Shown here: in pieces, positions 9,240 through 18,407 of the stretch | Position numbering within the stretch: position 1 is the stretch's first letter | How the letters are laid out: each line of letters begins with the position of its first letter | Notes under the pieces: generated by a model | The model's input: the letters and a program-made list of their open reading frames with translations, nothing else | What the model was told of the DNA's origin: nothing | The model's database searches: none | Assembly: GCF_900113275.1 (NCBI RefSeq) | Contig: NZ_FOOU01000004.1 | Coordinates: forward strand, 62,001 to 126,000 | DNA: 64,000 nucleotides | DNA from: Neptunomonas qingdaonensis | GTDB lineage: Bacteria > Pseudomonadota > Gammaproteobacteria > Pseudomonadales > Balneatricaceae | Direction of reading: 5' to 3' | Position numbers and translations under genes: made by a program

Positions 9240-10697
9240 TCATAAAATGAGATAAAGATAACGTGTAAGACGCTTACAGCGTGACCACATGCTCACACCC
9301 GCGAAGTAAGGTAAGCACTGTTTACGTAACTGAGTCGCTGTTTCAACATCAATAATATTGCCACTTTCCGGATCGATATAAATAGAGTCGACATTTACCT
9401 GACCGGGCATCCTCTCATGGATCTCAATTGATAATGGATATAACAAACCACTCCCCAGCCCTTTCAATTGAAGCGAGCCTTGTTGTACCGTTAGCTCTGT
9501 TTTATTATCACTGGCGGCCAATACAACTTCATTAACTTTTAAATCGGTAGAAGCGATATTTTTAAGAATATAACCTCGCTCGACCTGGCTGTCTGGCGAT
9601 GAATCATCTGATAGATTTTGAGCTCGCTTTCTGAATTCAAGCGTTGCGCCAAAACCCAACACGCGTTTCAACATTTTACGCTCAGAAGCGCCTATATTAA
9701 GGGCAACCCAATGCCCGCGATACTTTTCCAAATGACGTTTTTGCAGAGCCAACAGCTCAATCGTATCTTCCAACTGACAAGGCTGCCCTGTGTAAGGATT
9801 TAGATAGCGGCAATATTGAACATAAACAGCATAAAATACTTGTTCCAATGAACGCGGCTGGCTGCGCCTTTCACAGGTTTGATAGTCTTGTGTTAACCCC
9901 CACCCTGCATAATAGGGCATGCCAAAACAATGTACTTTTTTGCCCGCCACGAGTGCCTCAAACCCCATATGACTGGTCACGACATACACATCAGAAACCG
10001 CATCAAAAAAAGCCCAGGGATTAACATCCTCAGCAATAAGCGTGCAGTTCATCCGCTGCGCGCACTCTAAAAGATAACCTTTCTTCTTTCCTGCGAGCAC
10101 ATCCGGATGGACTTTAACTAATATCTCTGCATCCGGATGATTATCAACGGCCGTTTCCAGCATTTTTACAAAGGTTTCAGGTGAGCCCTGGCCAAGCTGA
10201 ACAGAAATATCGCCGTAGGTTTGATCCACCACCAATACAGCAGCACCCGTCTGCAGGCGCGACACGGGATAATCTGGTGCGGCATTATATTTACTCAAAC
10301 GATGCTGACCTAATCGCTGAATAGCCTGTCGTGATTGCTCTAAGGCAATAGCATCGAGTTGAGATGAAGCCAGGATTAATTCTTCTAAAGCTGAAGGCCG
10401 CGAAGCGTCATAATAAATCCCGACAGAGTCGGCAATAAAGCTGTGTTCAAGATGCCCATGTACGCCCAATCCCAGCGAACGTAAAAAACCATCTTCAAGC
10501 GCGATATAGGGCAAATCATGTTTTTTAGCAAACTGCCGGGCAGCCGCCGCCGAAGGCTTCATCCCCCAACCTGCGATCGCATCACACTTAACACGCTTAC
10601 GCATTGCTGGCGGCAAATAGACCAGCTCAGCATCGAGAACTTTATCAAGATGTAAGATACTGGCAATACCGATAGAAAAAGCGCCCACACGTTTCAT
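9240..10697 (-). CDS. KpsC N-module-like capsule beta-Kdo transferase
   Basis: The protein resembles the first half of KpsC (retaining Kdo transferase module, GT99 type). Segments include YIALEDGFLRSLGLG near 95, GIYYDASRPSALEELI, VLVVDQTYGDISVQLG, ILVKVHPDVLAGKKKG, and the acceptor/donor site MGFEALVAGKKVHCFG with PYYAGWGLTQD. Canonical KpsC carries two modules in about 680 residues. Here one module plus a roughly 150-residue unique C-terminal tail makes 485 residues. The partner module is encoded by the gene just upstream, five bases away, in reversed order relative to a normal KpsC chain. It probably builds the poly-Kdo linker in the cytoplasm together with that partner and the KpsS-like protein. 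Confidence 0.82.
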   Translation of the reverse strand: MKRVGAFSIGIASILHLDKVLDAELVYLPPAMRKRVKCDAIAGWGMKPSAAAARQFAKKHDLPYIALEDGFLRSLGLGVHGHLEHSFIADSVGIYYDASRPSALEELILASSQLDAIALEQSRQAIQRLGQHRLSKYNAAPDYPVSRLQTGAAVLVVDQTYGDISVQLGQGSPETFVKMLETAVDNHPDAEILVKVHPDVLAGKKKGYLLECAQRMNCTLIAEDVNPWAFFDAVSDVYVVTSHMGFEALVAGKKVHCFGMPYYAGWGLTQDYQTCERRSQPRSLEQVFYAVYVQYCRYLNPYTGQPCQLEDTIELLALQKRHLEKYRGHWVALNIGASERKMLKRVLGFGATLEFRKRAQNLSDDSSPDSQVERGYILKNIASTDLKVNEVVLAASDNKTELTVQQGSLQLKGLGSGLLYPLSIEIHERMPGQVNVDSIYIDPESGNIIDVETATQLRKQCLPYFAGVSMWSRCKRLTRYLYLIL

Positions 10698-10702
10698 TCA
10701 GG

Positions 10703-11833
10703 CTAGCCTTGTTTCATACGCAAAGCTCGTTTAAAAAAACGACCTGACTGAGTTAACCAACTGGGGCCGACGGGCTGATCAATATTACTGGCGATCCACT
10801 CAAGCGCCTCCTCACAGCTGATCGGCTTTCTTGTCAGTGGGTCGATATAAACAGGATAAAGTAGCAGCGTGCCAGCAACTAAGGCCTCAATACTCAGTTG
10901 CCGTGTGCGCCGTTCACACAATAAGCGGTCCTTGGTTACCCCCCAGCCCGCATAAAAAGGTAGCCCATAGGTGACGACATCAACCCCTCGTAATAGCGCT
11001 TCAAAACCAGCCAAGGATGTCATGGTATGCAACTCATCTATCTGATCGAATAAATTAGCAATGGAAGAGTCGATCACTTCAAGATCATATAAAGGTTGCG
11101 ACGTATACAAGCTAGAATCATCCCGACCACCCGCGACAATATCAGGATGAGGTTTATAAATAATAAAAGCGTCTGGATTACTCTGCCGCACAGCCGCTAA
11201 CAAAGCCGCATTAGTTTGAATATCAGGAGAACCTTTTAAGATAGAGGCATCTGTCTCAATTTGCCCGGGTACCAGTAGGATGCGTTTATCTGTTGGCAGA
11301 TCTAAAACAGAAGTATTGCCAACGTTATATTTTGAAATCTTTCCGGCAATTAACATCTGCATGACAGTTTCAGCCCTTTCAATGTAGGCTGAGTCAAATT
11401 CATGCGTATTCAATATCGTTTCTAAATCAGAGGGTTTAGACGCATCATAATAAATACCTGTAGCATCAAGAACCAAAGATATCGGACGAACCAAATCGAC
11501 ACCCAAACCAACCGAACGCACGAACCCATCCTCCATTTGCCACAATGGCAAATTAAGCTCTGCACAAAAACTTTCAAGCTCAGGAGTAAGACGACTGGAC
11601 CAGACAATGACGTTTTCTGAAGACAAGCGTTTTCTAGCGGCGAACAATCGTTTGGCAGACAAAAATTTTATCTGAGCATCAGCACCTAAAAAATCCGGAA
11701 TGAACTTCTTCTTCCAGGAGGAAAAGCCAATAGCGATCCAGTTATCACACTTATTCCCCAAGTCACGCTGACTTCCCAAACCGGACTTGTTTTTCAAAGC
11801 ACGTTTATTTTCCAAACCAGATTTATTTTCCAA
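10703..11833 (-). CDS. KpsC C-module-like capsule beta-Kdo transferase
   Basis: This single-module capsule transferase resembles the second half of KpsC (GT107 type). Visible motifs are WQMEDGFVRSVGLGVD, GIYYDASKPSDLE, ILLVPGQIETDASILKG, FIIYKPHPDIVAGGRDD, TMTSLAGFEALLRG and PFYAGWGVTKDR. The start is a TTG that lies inside the last codons of cysQ (11-bp overlap). The first 30 residues are five hexapeptide repeats of the form L-x-N-K-x-x, produced by an 18-bp tandem repeat; no KpsC relative should need them. An internal start after the repeats is therefore possible. It lies five bases before the N-module-like gene, so the two probably act together. Confidence 0.82.
   Translation of the reverse strand: MENKSGLENKRALKNKSGLGSQRDLGNKCDNWIAIGFSSWKKKFIPDFLGADAQIKFLSAKRLFAARKRLSSENVIVWSSRLTPELESFCAELNLPLWQMEDGFVRSVGLGVDLVRPISLVLDATGIYYDASKPSDLETILNTHEFDSAYIERAETVMQMLIAGKISKYNVGNTSVLDLPTDKRILLVPGQIETDASILKGSPDIQTNAALLAAVRQSNPDAFIIYKPHPDIVAGGRDDSSLYTSQPLYDLEVIDSSIANLFDQIDELHTMTSLAGFEALLRGVDVVTYGLPFYAGWGVTKDRLLCERRTRQLSIEALVAGTLLLYPVYIDPLTRKPISCEEALEWIASNIDQPVGPSWLTQSGRFFKRALRMKQG
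11744..11833 (-). repeat. Five 18-bp tandem units at the cysQ/KpsC-like junction
   Basis: Reading the - strand, five consecutive 18-bp units start with TTGGAAAATAA-like sequence (the first two differ only in the last few bases; the later three are diverged). The first unit contains the cysQ stop codon, and the same TTTGGAAAATAA string ends cysQ. In the frame of the next gene they give five hexapeptides (LENKSG, LENKRA, LKNKSG, LGSQRD, LGNKCD). Confidence 0.8.
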
Positions 11834-12656
11834 AAGAGTCTTTACCCTTCATTGAATCAAGAATCTCATCACGCCAGTGATGACTCAGCGCAGCACAAGC
11901 TACAAAATCAGGGTTGATCAATGTTTCCGGGCGGGTATTGTAGGTAAGTGCTTTTAAAGATGGCAACGCTAAAACTTCTCCTCCGGCAGCGACTAAAACA
12001 GCCTGTCCTGCAGCAATATCCCACTCACTGGTTGGCGAAAAGCGAGGATAAAGATCAGCAGCGCCTTCTGCAATTAAACATAACTTGAGCGAGCTACCCA
12101 CGGGCATGATCTCGGCTTCGGGCAGACATTGCATAAACTGCGCAAAGCGTTCTGTCTGATGTGAGCGGCTACCGACAACACGCCAGCCCTTTTCTGTTAC
12201 TGGCAGCGTAGCAACCTGAATAGAAACAGGCAGTGCAGAGCCAGTTTGCTTCATAGCACCTTCGCCCACTTCGCCCCAATATATCACATCGGTTACGGGC
12301 GCATACACCACACCAAAAACAGGAGCGCCATCACGAATCAATGCGATGTTGACCGTAAACTCACCATTTTTTTTGATGAACTCTTTCGTACCATCTAACG
12401 GATCAACCAGCCAGTACTCACTCCAATTCAAGCGTTGTGATTGAACGGCATAATCTGATTCTTCAGATAATACGGGAATATCAGGCGTCAATGAGCCAAG
12501 TCCATCAACAATAATATGATGGGCGGCCAAGTCGGCTTCGGTTATTGGGCTAGCATCCGATTTTGCATAAACAGCAAAATCCTTCTTATATATTGCCATT
12601 ACTGCCTTGCCTGCTTGACGCGTCAATAGCAAAACTTCATCAATAATATGCTGCAT
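11823..12656 (-). CDS. cysQ: 3'(2'),5'-bisphosphate nucleotidase CysQ
   Basis: CysQ is a Mg-dependent, Li-sensitive phosphatase that converts 3'-phosphoadenosine 5'-phosphate to AMP. The inositol-monophosphatase fold signatures are present: SPITEADLAAH, the metal site PVLSEES, WLVDPLDGTKEF (DPLDGT metal motif) and the second signature SEWDIAAGQAVLVAAGG. Its length of 277 residues fits the family, which is about 250-275. In a capsule locus it may remove PAP released by a sulfotransferase. PAP is also released when an ACP domain is phosphopantetheinylated, which could link it to the synthase at the left edge; both are inference. The stop lies within an 18-bp repeat shared with the next gene's 5' end. 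Confidence 0.9.
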   Translation of the reverse strand: MQHIIDEVLLLTRQAGKAVMAIYKKDFAVYAKSDASPITEADLAAHHIIVDGLGSLTPDIPVLSEESDYAVQSQRLNWSEYWLVDPLDGTKEFIKKNGEFTVNIALIRDGAPVFGVVYAPVTDVIYWGEVGEGAMKQTGSALPVSIQVATLPVTEKGWRVVGSRSHQTERFAQFMQCLPEAEIMPVGSSLKLCLIAEGAADLYPRFSPTSEWDIAAGQAVLVAAGGEVLALPSLKALTYNTRPETLINPDFVACAALSHHWRDEILDSMKGKDSFGK

Positions 12657-12864
12657 AGATAGCCCATTAAAGAATTAAAAATACCTACCTGAACGATACA
12701 AAAAAAATATCTCACTCTGAATAAGTGAAGAAAACATACCTTGTTTTCAACGCCATTTGGAACCGTGACAGGCCAGTGTTAAAACTATTAATTTTAATTA
12801 ATCAGGGAAATTCATTTTTGTATTTAAAAACCAAGAATTTATTTCCCCTAAATCAATGTGGCAA

Positions 12865-13908
12865 TTATCGAAAATCACCTATTTTAACAGGAGTCGCGAA
12901 TGTAATATCTGCTGTCGCTACCTTCCCAATTACGTTACATAGCTCTTTAGGCGGCAGCCCGAAGCCAGGACGTACACTTTTCACATGCTCAGGTGTGATG
13001 GTCTCACCTTTTTTGATATCTTTTACAAAATACAAAGAGCGTCTAAATTGAGCATTACCCACTTCACTCGATTTACGTCCATAGTTCACTTCACCCAACG
13101 CCTGCCATGCCGTTTTTGCACCTTTGCACAACTCTTCTAAACCATCGGCTTCAAGCGAAAAGCTATCGTCAGCCCCACCACCCTTGCGGTCTAACGTTAC
13201 ATGCTTTTCGATAATGGATGCGCCCAATACCACTGAGGCAATCGCCGTTGTGTTATCAAGCGTGTGGTCTGAAAGGCCTGTTACTAAACCAAAACGTTCC
13301 TGCATATCTATAATGGTTTTAAGATTGTAGTCTTTAGCGGGTGCGGGATAACCGCTCACACAATGCAATATAGCCAGTTCCTTACAACCACCATCCCGCG
13401 CGGCCTGTATCGCATCAGCGATCTCTTCAGCATCCGCCATACCGGTTGAGATAATCATGGGTTTGCCCGTAGCCGCCACATATTTAATCAGCGGCAAATC
13501 GATCGCTTCAAACGATGCAATCTTGTAGGCAGGCGCACCTAACTCTTCAAGCAGATCGACAGCGGTAAAATCAAAAGGCGAACTAAATATGGTAATACCT
13601 ACTTCACGCGCGTACTCAAACAGCGGTTTGTGCCACTCCCATGGCATATAGGCACTTTCATACAGTTCATACAATGATTGGCCATCCCATAAACCACCCT
13701 TGATCATAAAGTCGGGATTGTTACTCTTCAGGGTTATGGTGTCAGGGCGATATGTTTGCAACTTAACCGCATCAGCACCGCGCTCTTTGGCCATTTTGAT
13801 GATTTTATAGGCGTTTTCTATATCGCCATTATGGTTCGCGGACATTTCAGCAATGACATAAGGCGCATGGCCAAGGCCTATTTTCCTATTTGCAATTTCA
13901 AAAACCAT
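12865..13908 (-). CDS. pseI: Pseudaminic acid synthase PseI
   Basis: PseI condenses 2,4-diacetamido-2,4,6-trideoxy-L-altropyranose with phosphoenolpyruvate to form pseudaminic acid. The NeuB-type barrel is recognisable from VIAEMSANHNGD, DAVKLQTYRPDT (about 45-56), FSSPFD, and GLSDHTLD. A C-terminal SAF antifreeze-like domain covers about 290-347 with FVKDIKKGE and SVRPGFGLPP. I place the start at the ATG two bases after the pseH TAG, with an AAGGGTT ribosome site in front; a longer frame reading six more codons exists. It is the last gene of the pse operon. The 208 bp that follow before cysQ are AT-rich, and I see no gene or strong hairpin in them. Confidence 0.93.
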   Translation of the reverse strand: MVFEIANRKIGLGHAPYVIAEMSANHNGDIENAYKIIKMAKERGADAVKLQTYRPDTITLKSNNPDFMIKGGLWDGQSLYELYESAYMPWEWHKPLFEYAREVGITIFSSPFDFTAVDLLEELGAPAYKIASFEAIDLPLIKYVAATGKPMIISTGMADAEEIADAIQAARDGGCKELAILHCVSGYPAPAKDYNLKTIIDMQERFGLVTGLSDHTLDNTTAIASVVLGASIIEKHVTLDRKGGGADDSFSLEADGLEELCKGAKTAWQALGEVNYGRKSSEVGNAQFRRSLYFVKDIKKGETITPEHVKSVRPGFGLPPKELCNVIGKVATADITFATPVKIGDFR

Positions 13909-13910
13909 TT

Positions 13911-14411
13911 CTAACCCTTTTTCCAATGCTGCTTCGTTAAGCCGTAGCAGTAGACATCATAATAATCATTGAGCAAAAAATGATGACGTTTTAATAAGCC
14001 TTCTTGCTCAAAACCTAATTTCTCATGAACATGCCGTGAGGCCAGATTATAGGACAGCACTTTACCAATGACCTTATTAGCATTGAGTTCGACAAATGCT
14101 TTCTGCAGTGCCAGTTTGAGTAATAATGTGCCACTACCCGCTGGAGAATCAGGTGCACGGTAAAAACCCCACTCTATGTTCGGATTTTCTGGGTCACCGC
14201 TTAGATCAAACTGAATGAAGCCACAAATGTCTTTTCCCGTATCTAAAACGTACAGTTTTTTGGCCGGATTATCCTGACACGATATAAACCAACGTTTATG
14301 ATTTTCTAACGTAATGTTGTCTAGTGAAAACATCCATTTTTTAACATCGCTATGATTTCGCCACGACAACACTAATTCTAAGTCTTTTTCGGATAATGAC
14401 CGCAGTTTCAT
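13911..14411 (-). CDS. pseH: PseH N-acetyltransferase (GNAT)
   Basis: PseH uses acetyl-CoA to acetylate the 4-amino group of the UDP-4-amino sugar made by PseC. The 166-residue protein shows GNAT features: LVLSWRNHSDVKKWM at the N terminus, the beta-strand FIQFDLSG, an acetyl-CoA loop region (GSGTLLLKLALQKAF), and HEKLGFEQEGLLKRH near the C terminus. The start overlaps the pseG stop by four bases (ATGA), and the stop lies two bases before pseI. Position between pseG and pseI supports the assignment over a generic ribosomal-protein acetyltransferase. Confidence 0.9.
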   Translation of the reverse strand: MKLRSLSEKDLELVLSWRNHSDVKKWMFSLDNITLENHKRWFISCQDNPAKKLYVLDTGKDICGFIQFDLSGDPENPNIEWGFYRAPDSPAGSGTLLLKLALQKAFVELNANKVIGKVLSYNLASRHVHEKLGFEQEGLLKRHHFLLNDYYDVYCYGLTKQHWKKG

Positions 14412-15514
14412 GACAAGGCCTTTTCTATCTGACTGATAACGCGCGCCACACCAGATCCATCCGAAATCAGGGCGGCGTTACGACTTAAAGAGATCAGTTT
14501 CTCGGGCGTTAGCAATGCCATCAGCGCTTTTATACTAAACGATTCATCCGGCGGATTGGCTAAAATAACCGCTTTACTCTTCACTAACTGTTCAGCGATA
14601 AATAACTGGTTACTGGCTAAAACAAACATGAGGGTAGGTACACCTAAAGTACAACGCTCCCAGGTAGAAGCACCAGCAGCGCCCAACGCCACATCACAGT
14701 TAGTCAACAAATGTGCCATATTCGAGACATTCGCTAATACTTGTATATTCAAACGTGATTGTGCAACACAACGACTAATATCATCATGCCAGGGTGAAGA
14801 AGCGCCCAATACGACGGTGATAGCGAAGTGTTGACTCCCCTCCACATCAGACAACTGCTGGATAATCTCGCGCGTAAAATTATTTTTATCCACGCCGCCC
14901 ATGCTGATTAAAATATTTTTAAGGGTGGGAGTTTGTCTGCGTAATAAACTGGTTGGGCGCATCGCAGCAAATTCAGGACGAAGTAACCCATAGTCTGTCC
15001 CCAACAGTAGCAGCGTTTCTGCAGGCACCTTATTAAGGTATGACTCGGGCTGTCGCATAAAGGACTGATCAAGCAACATATCGCAATCATGTTGTCGGTC
15101 AGCGAGGTCATCAATTACTAAGCTCTTTGCACAGAGCGTTTTAACTTTTTTTTCCCACTCCTGATCTAGCGCATAGTGATCAACCACCAGTAAATCAACT
15201 TTGTCTGCTTGCTTAACCGCTAACCAGTCTTCAATCACTTGCATAGATTGACGGGCATCGTCAGACTGTGAAACGCCCAACCAGGCAGCATGCGCCAGGC
15301 GCCCAACATTAGCGATACCGGTGGCGCTTCCACCTAAACCAGCCACTTCAAAGCCTTGTGACATGATATCGCTTATCAAATTACCGGGGTGATTACGGCA
15401 TAAAAAAAGAATTTCATAATTTTGTGACTGCAAGGCTTTTGCTACTGTGATACAGCGCATCACGTGACCCGTACCTATCTCGAATGATGCATCCGCACGA
15501 AACACAGCTAGCAT
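14408..15514 (-). CDS. pseG: UDP-sugar hydrolase PseG
   Basis: PseG removes UDP from the acetylated PseH product to give the free altrose-type sugar used by PseI. It is a GT-B fold hydrolase of 368 residues. The N terminus AVFRADASFEIGTGHVMRC carries the catalytic-region His (GTGHVMRC). A C-terminal nucleotide-binding portion has ISMGGVDKNN and ALGAAGASTWERCTLGVPT, the Gly-rich and Glu segments typical of MurG-like proteins. The start overlaps the pseF stop by seven bases. Confidence 0.92.
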   Translation of the reverse strand: MLAVFRADASFEIGTGHVMRCITVAKALQSQNYEILFLCRNHPGNLISDIMSQGFEVAGLGGSATGIANVGRLAHAAWLGVSQSDDARQSMQVIEDWLAVKQADKVDLLVVDHYALDQEWEKKVKTLCAKSLVIDDLADRQHDCDMLLDQSFMRQPESYLNKVPAETLLLLGTDYGLLRPEFAAMRPTSLLRRQTPTLKNILISMGGVDKNNFTREIIQQLSDVEGSQHFAITVVLGASSPWHDDISRCVAQSRLNIQVLANVSNMAHLLTNCDVALGAAGASTWERCTLGVPTLMFVLASNQLFIAEQLVKSKAVILANPPDESFSIKALMALLTPEKLISLSRNAALISDGSGVARVISQIEKALS

Positions 15515-16206
15515 TTATTCTCAGCCTTTAACACTTTATGCATGAATTCAGCACGTATCCAGTCATCCGGAGTATCAATATCCTGGACCAAGTAATGAGG
15601 CAACACATAAGGCGTCGCATGTTCTGAAAAGAGAGGCACATTACTCAAGAAGGCCGATGCTTTACCCCAATAAAACTGACCTGCATCATGATAAGCAGGC
15701 TCAAGATCCTGTGACCGCATGGTAAACTTATCGGGCTCAAACATAGCCAAACGGTTTTGAGGCGTGATAGAAACAGCCCGCTGAATTGGAAAAACGTATT
15801 CGGTCACACTAAAGCAATACTCAGACCCTGCTGAACACAGTAATTCATAGGCATCCGCCAAACGTTTGCCCGTCACAAACGGTGCTGTTGCATACACACA
15901 ACACACATCAGTGACACGGATACCTTGTTCTTCGCACCAGTTGATCGCGTGACAGATAACCGGAATGGTCCCGGCATGATCATTTGATAAATCCGCTGGG
16001 CGAATAAAAGGAACATCGGCACCGTATTGCCGTGCTACATCGGCTATTTCATGATCATCCGTCGATACCATTACTTTATCAAAGCAGCCCGATTGAAGCG
16101 CCGCTTCAATCGAGTAAGCAATAATGGGTTTACCATCAAAGTGCTTTATATTTTTACGGGGTATTCGTTTACTTCCTCCGCGCGCCGGGATGATACACAC
16201 TTTCAT
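15508..16206 (-). CDS. pseF: Pseudaminic acid cytidylyltransferase PseF
   Basis: PseF activates pseudaminic acid with CTP to CMP-Pse, the donor for capsule or flagellin glycosyltransferases. The CMP-sugar synthetase signature IPARGGSKRIPRKN sits at residues 6-19. DVCCVYATAPF and YHDAGQFYWGKA, with the substrate-contacting residues, follow, and the C terminus has DIDTPDDWIRAE. It has 232 residues, as is usual. It overlaps pseC by four bases and pseG by seven, so the operon is tightly coupled. Confidence 0.93.
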   Translation of the reverse strand: MKVCIIPARGGSKRIPRKNIKHFDGKPIIAYSIEAALQSGCFDKVMVSTDDHEIADVARQYGADVPFIRPADLSNDHAGTIPVICHAINWCEEQGIRVTDVCCVYATAPFVTGKRLADAYELLCSAGSEYCFSVTEYVFPIQRAVSITPQNRLAMFEPDKFTMRSQDLEPAYHDAGQFYWGKASAFLSNVPLFSEHATPYVLPHYLVQDIDTPDDWIRAEFMHKVLKAENKC

Positions 16207-17360
16207 TGCAGCACCAGCCTCAATGCCTCGACGACTTCATCCTGTTGCTCAAATGTCATATCAAAGTAAATCGGAATACTAATCGCTTCATCATAATAGG
16301 CTTCAGATAAAGGAAAATCGCCCGATGTAAAGCCAAGCTCTGCGTAATAAGGCTGCCGATGAACAGGAATATAATGCAAATTAACACCAATACCTTTATC
16401 TCTTAACGCTGAAAAAACACCTTCATGAGTTTTCCCCAACGCCGTAAAATCGATTTGTATCGGATAAAGGTGCAGCGCGGAATAACTATCAGGTGACTGA
16501 TAAGGTACGGTTAACGGCAGCGACGCTAACAGCTCGTGATAGCGTTTGGCTAATACTTGGCGTTTAGCTACAAATTCATCCAAGCGGGTCATTTGACTCA
16601 CACCGAGCGCTGCCTGCATTTCGGTCATGCGATAATTAAAACCGAGACAAATTTGCTCGTAATACCAACCACTGGCCGCCGCCTGTTTCATGAGCTCAGG
16701 ATTACGGGTAATACCGTGCGACCGGTACAAATCCATTTTGCTGGCCAACTCTGCAGAGTTAGTGGTTGCTACGCCCCCTTCAGCCGTGGTAATAATTTTA
16801 ACGGGATGAAAACTAAAAACGGTGATATCTGAGTACTGGCAGCCACCCACAGGCTGACCAAGATACTTAGCACCAATGGCATGTGACGCATCTTCAATGA
16901 TAAAGAAGCCATATTCTACGCTAAGCGCATGAATACGCTGCATGTCACAACACTGGCCCGCTAAATGTACAGGAATAACAACTTTGGGAAGAGTGCCGTC
17001 TTTTTTAGCGTTGACTAATTTTGCTTCGAGCTTTACAGGACATAAATTATAGGTAGCAGTGTCGATATCTACAAAATCTACCTGCGCGCCGCAATAGAGC
17101 CCACAGTTAGCTGAAGCAACAAAAGTGATAGGAGATGTCCACAAGACATCGCCTTTACCTAACCCCAGTGCCAAACAGGCAATATGCAATGCAGACGTTG
17201 CACTATTGACTGCCAACGCGTGTTCAACCTGGCAATAGTCCATTAAGCTTTTTTCAAACAACGGAACCTTCGGCCCTTGTGTTAGAAAATCTGACTGAAG
17301 TACTTCAACAACAGCATCAATGTCTGCTTGCGATATATTCTGTTTACCATACGGAATCAT
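16203..17360 (-). CDS. pseC: UDP-4-keto-sugar aminotransferase PseC
   Basis: PseC is a DegT/DnrJ/EryC1/StrS-type PLP aminotransferase that transfers an amino group from glutamate to C4 of the PseB product. Motifs are MIPYGKQNISQADID, AVNSATSALHIACLALG (phosphate-binding), IIEDASHAIGAKY with the PLP-contacting Asp, and TVFSFHPVKIITTAEGG, where the Lys forms the Schiff base. RMTEMQAALG follows. It has 385 residues, normal for the family. It lies nine bases after pseB and overlaps pseF. Confidence 0.93.
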   Translation of the reverse strand: MIPYGKQNISQADIDAVVEVLQSDFLTQGPKVPLFEKSLMDYCQVEHALAVNSATSALHIACLALGLGKGDVLWTSPITFVASANCGLYCGAQVDFVDIDTATYNLCPVKLEAKLVNAKKDGTLPKVVIPVHLAGQCCDMQRIHALSVEYGFFIIEDASHAIGAKYLGQPVGGCQYSDITVFSFHPVKIITTAEGGVATTNSAELASKMDLYRSHGITRNPELMKQAAASGWYYEQICLGFNYRMTEMQAALGVSQMTRLDEFVAKRQVLAKRYHELLASLPLTVPYQSPDSYSALHLYPIQIDFTALGKTHEGVFSALRDKGIGVNLHYIPVHRQPYYAELGFTSGDFPLSEAYYDEAISIPIYFDMTFEQQDEVVEALRLVLQ

Positions 17361-17369
17361 TTTTTATAC

Positions 17370-18395
<1,026 letters not shown>

Positions 18396-18407
18396 CTATT
18401 AAAATAT

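Noticed and set aside
12725-13051. 108-codon + strand frame overlapping the end of pseI
   Set aside because: Half of it is antisense to pseI and the rest is AT-rich spacer; no domain or ribosome site supports it.
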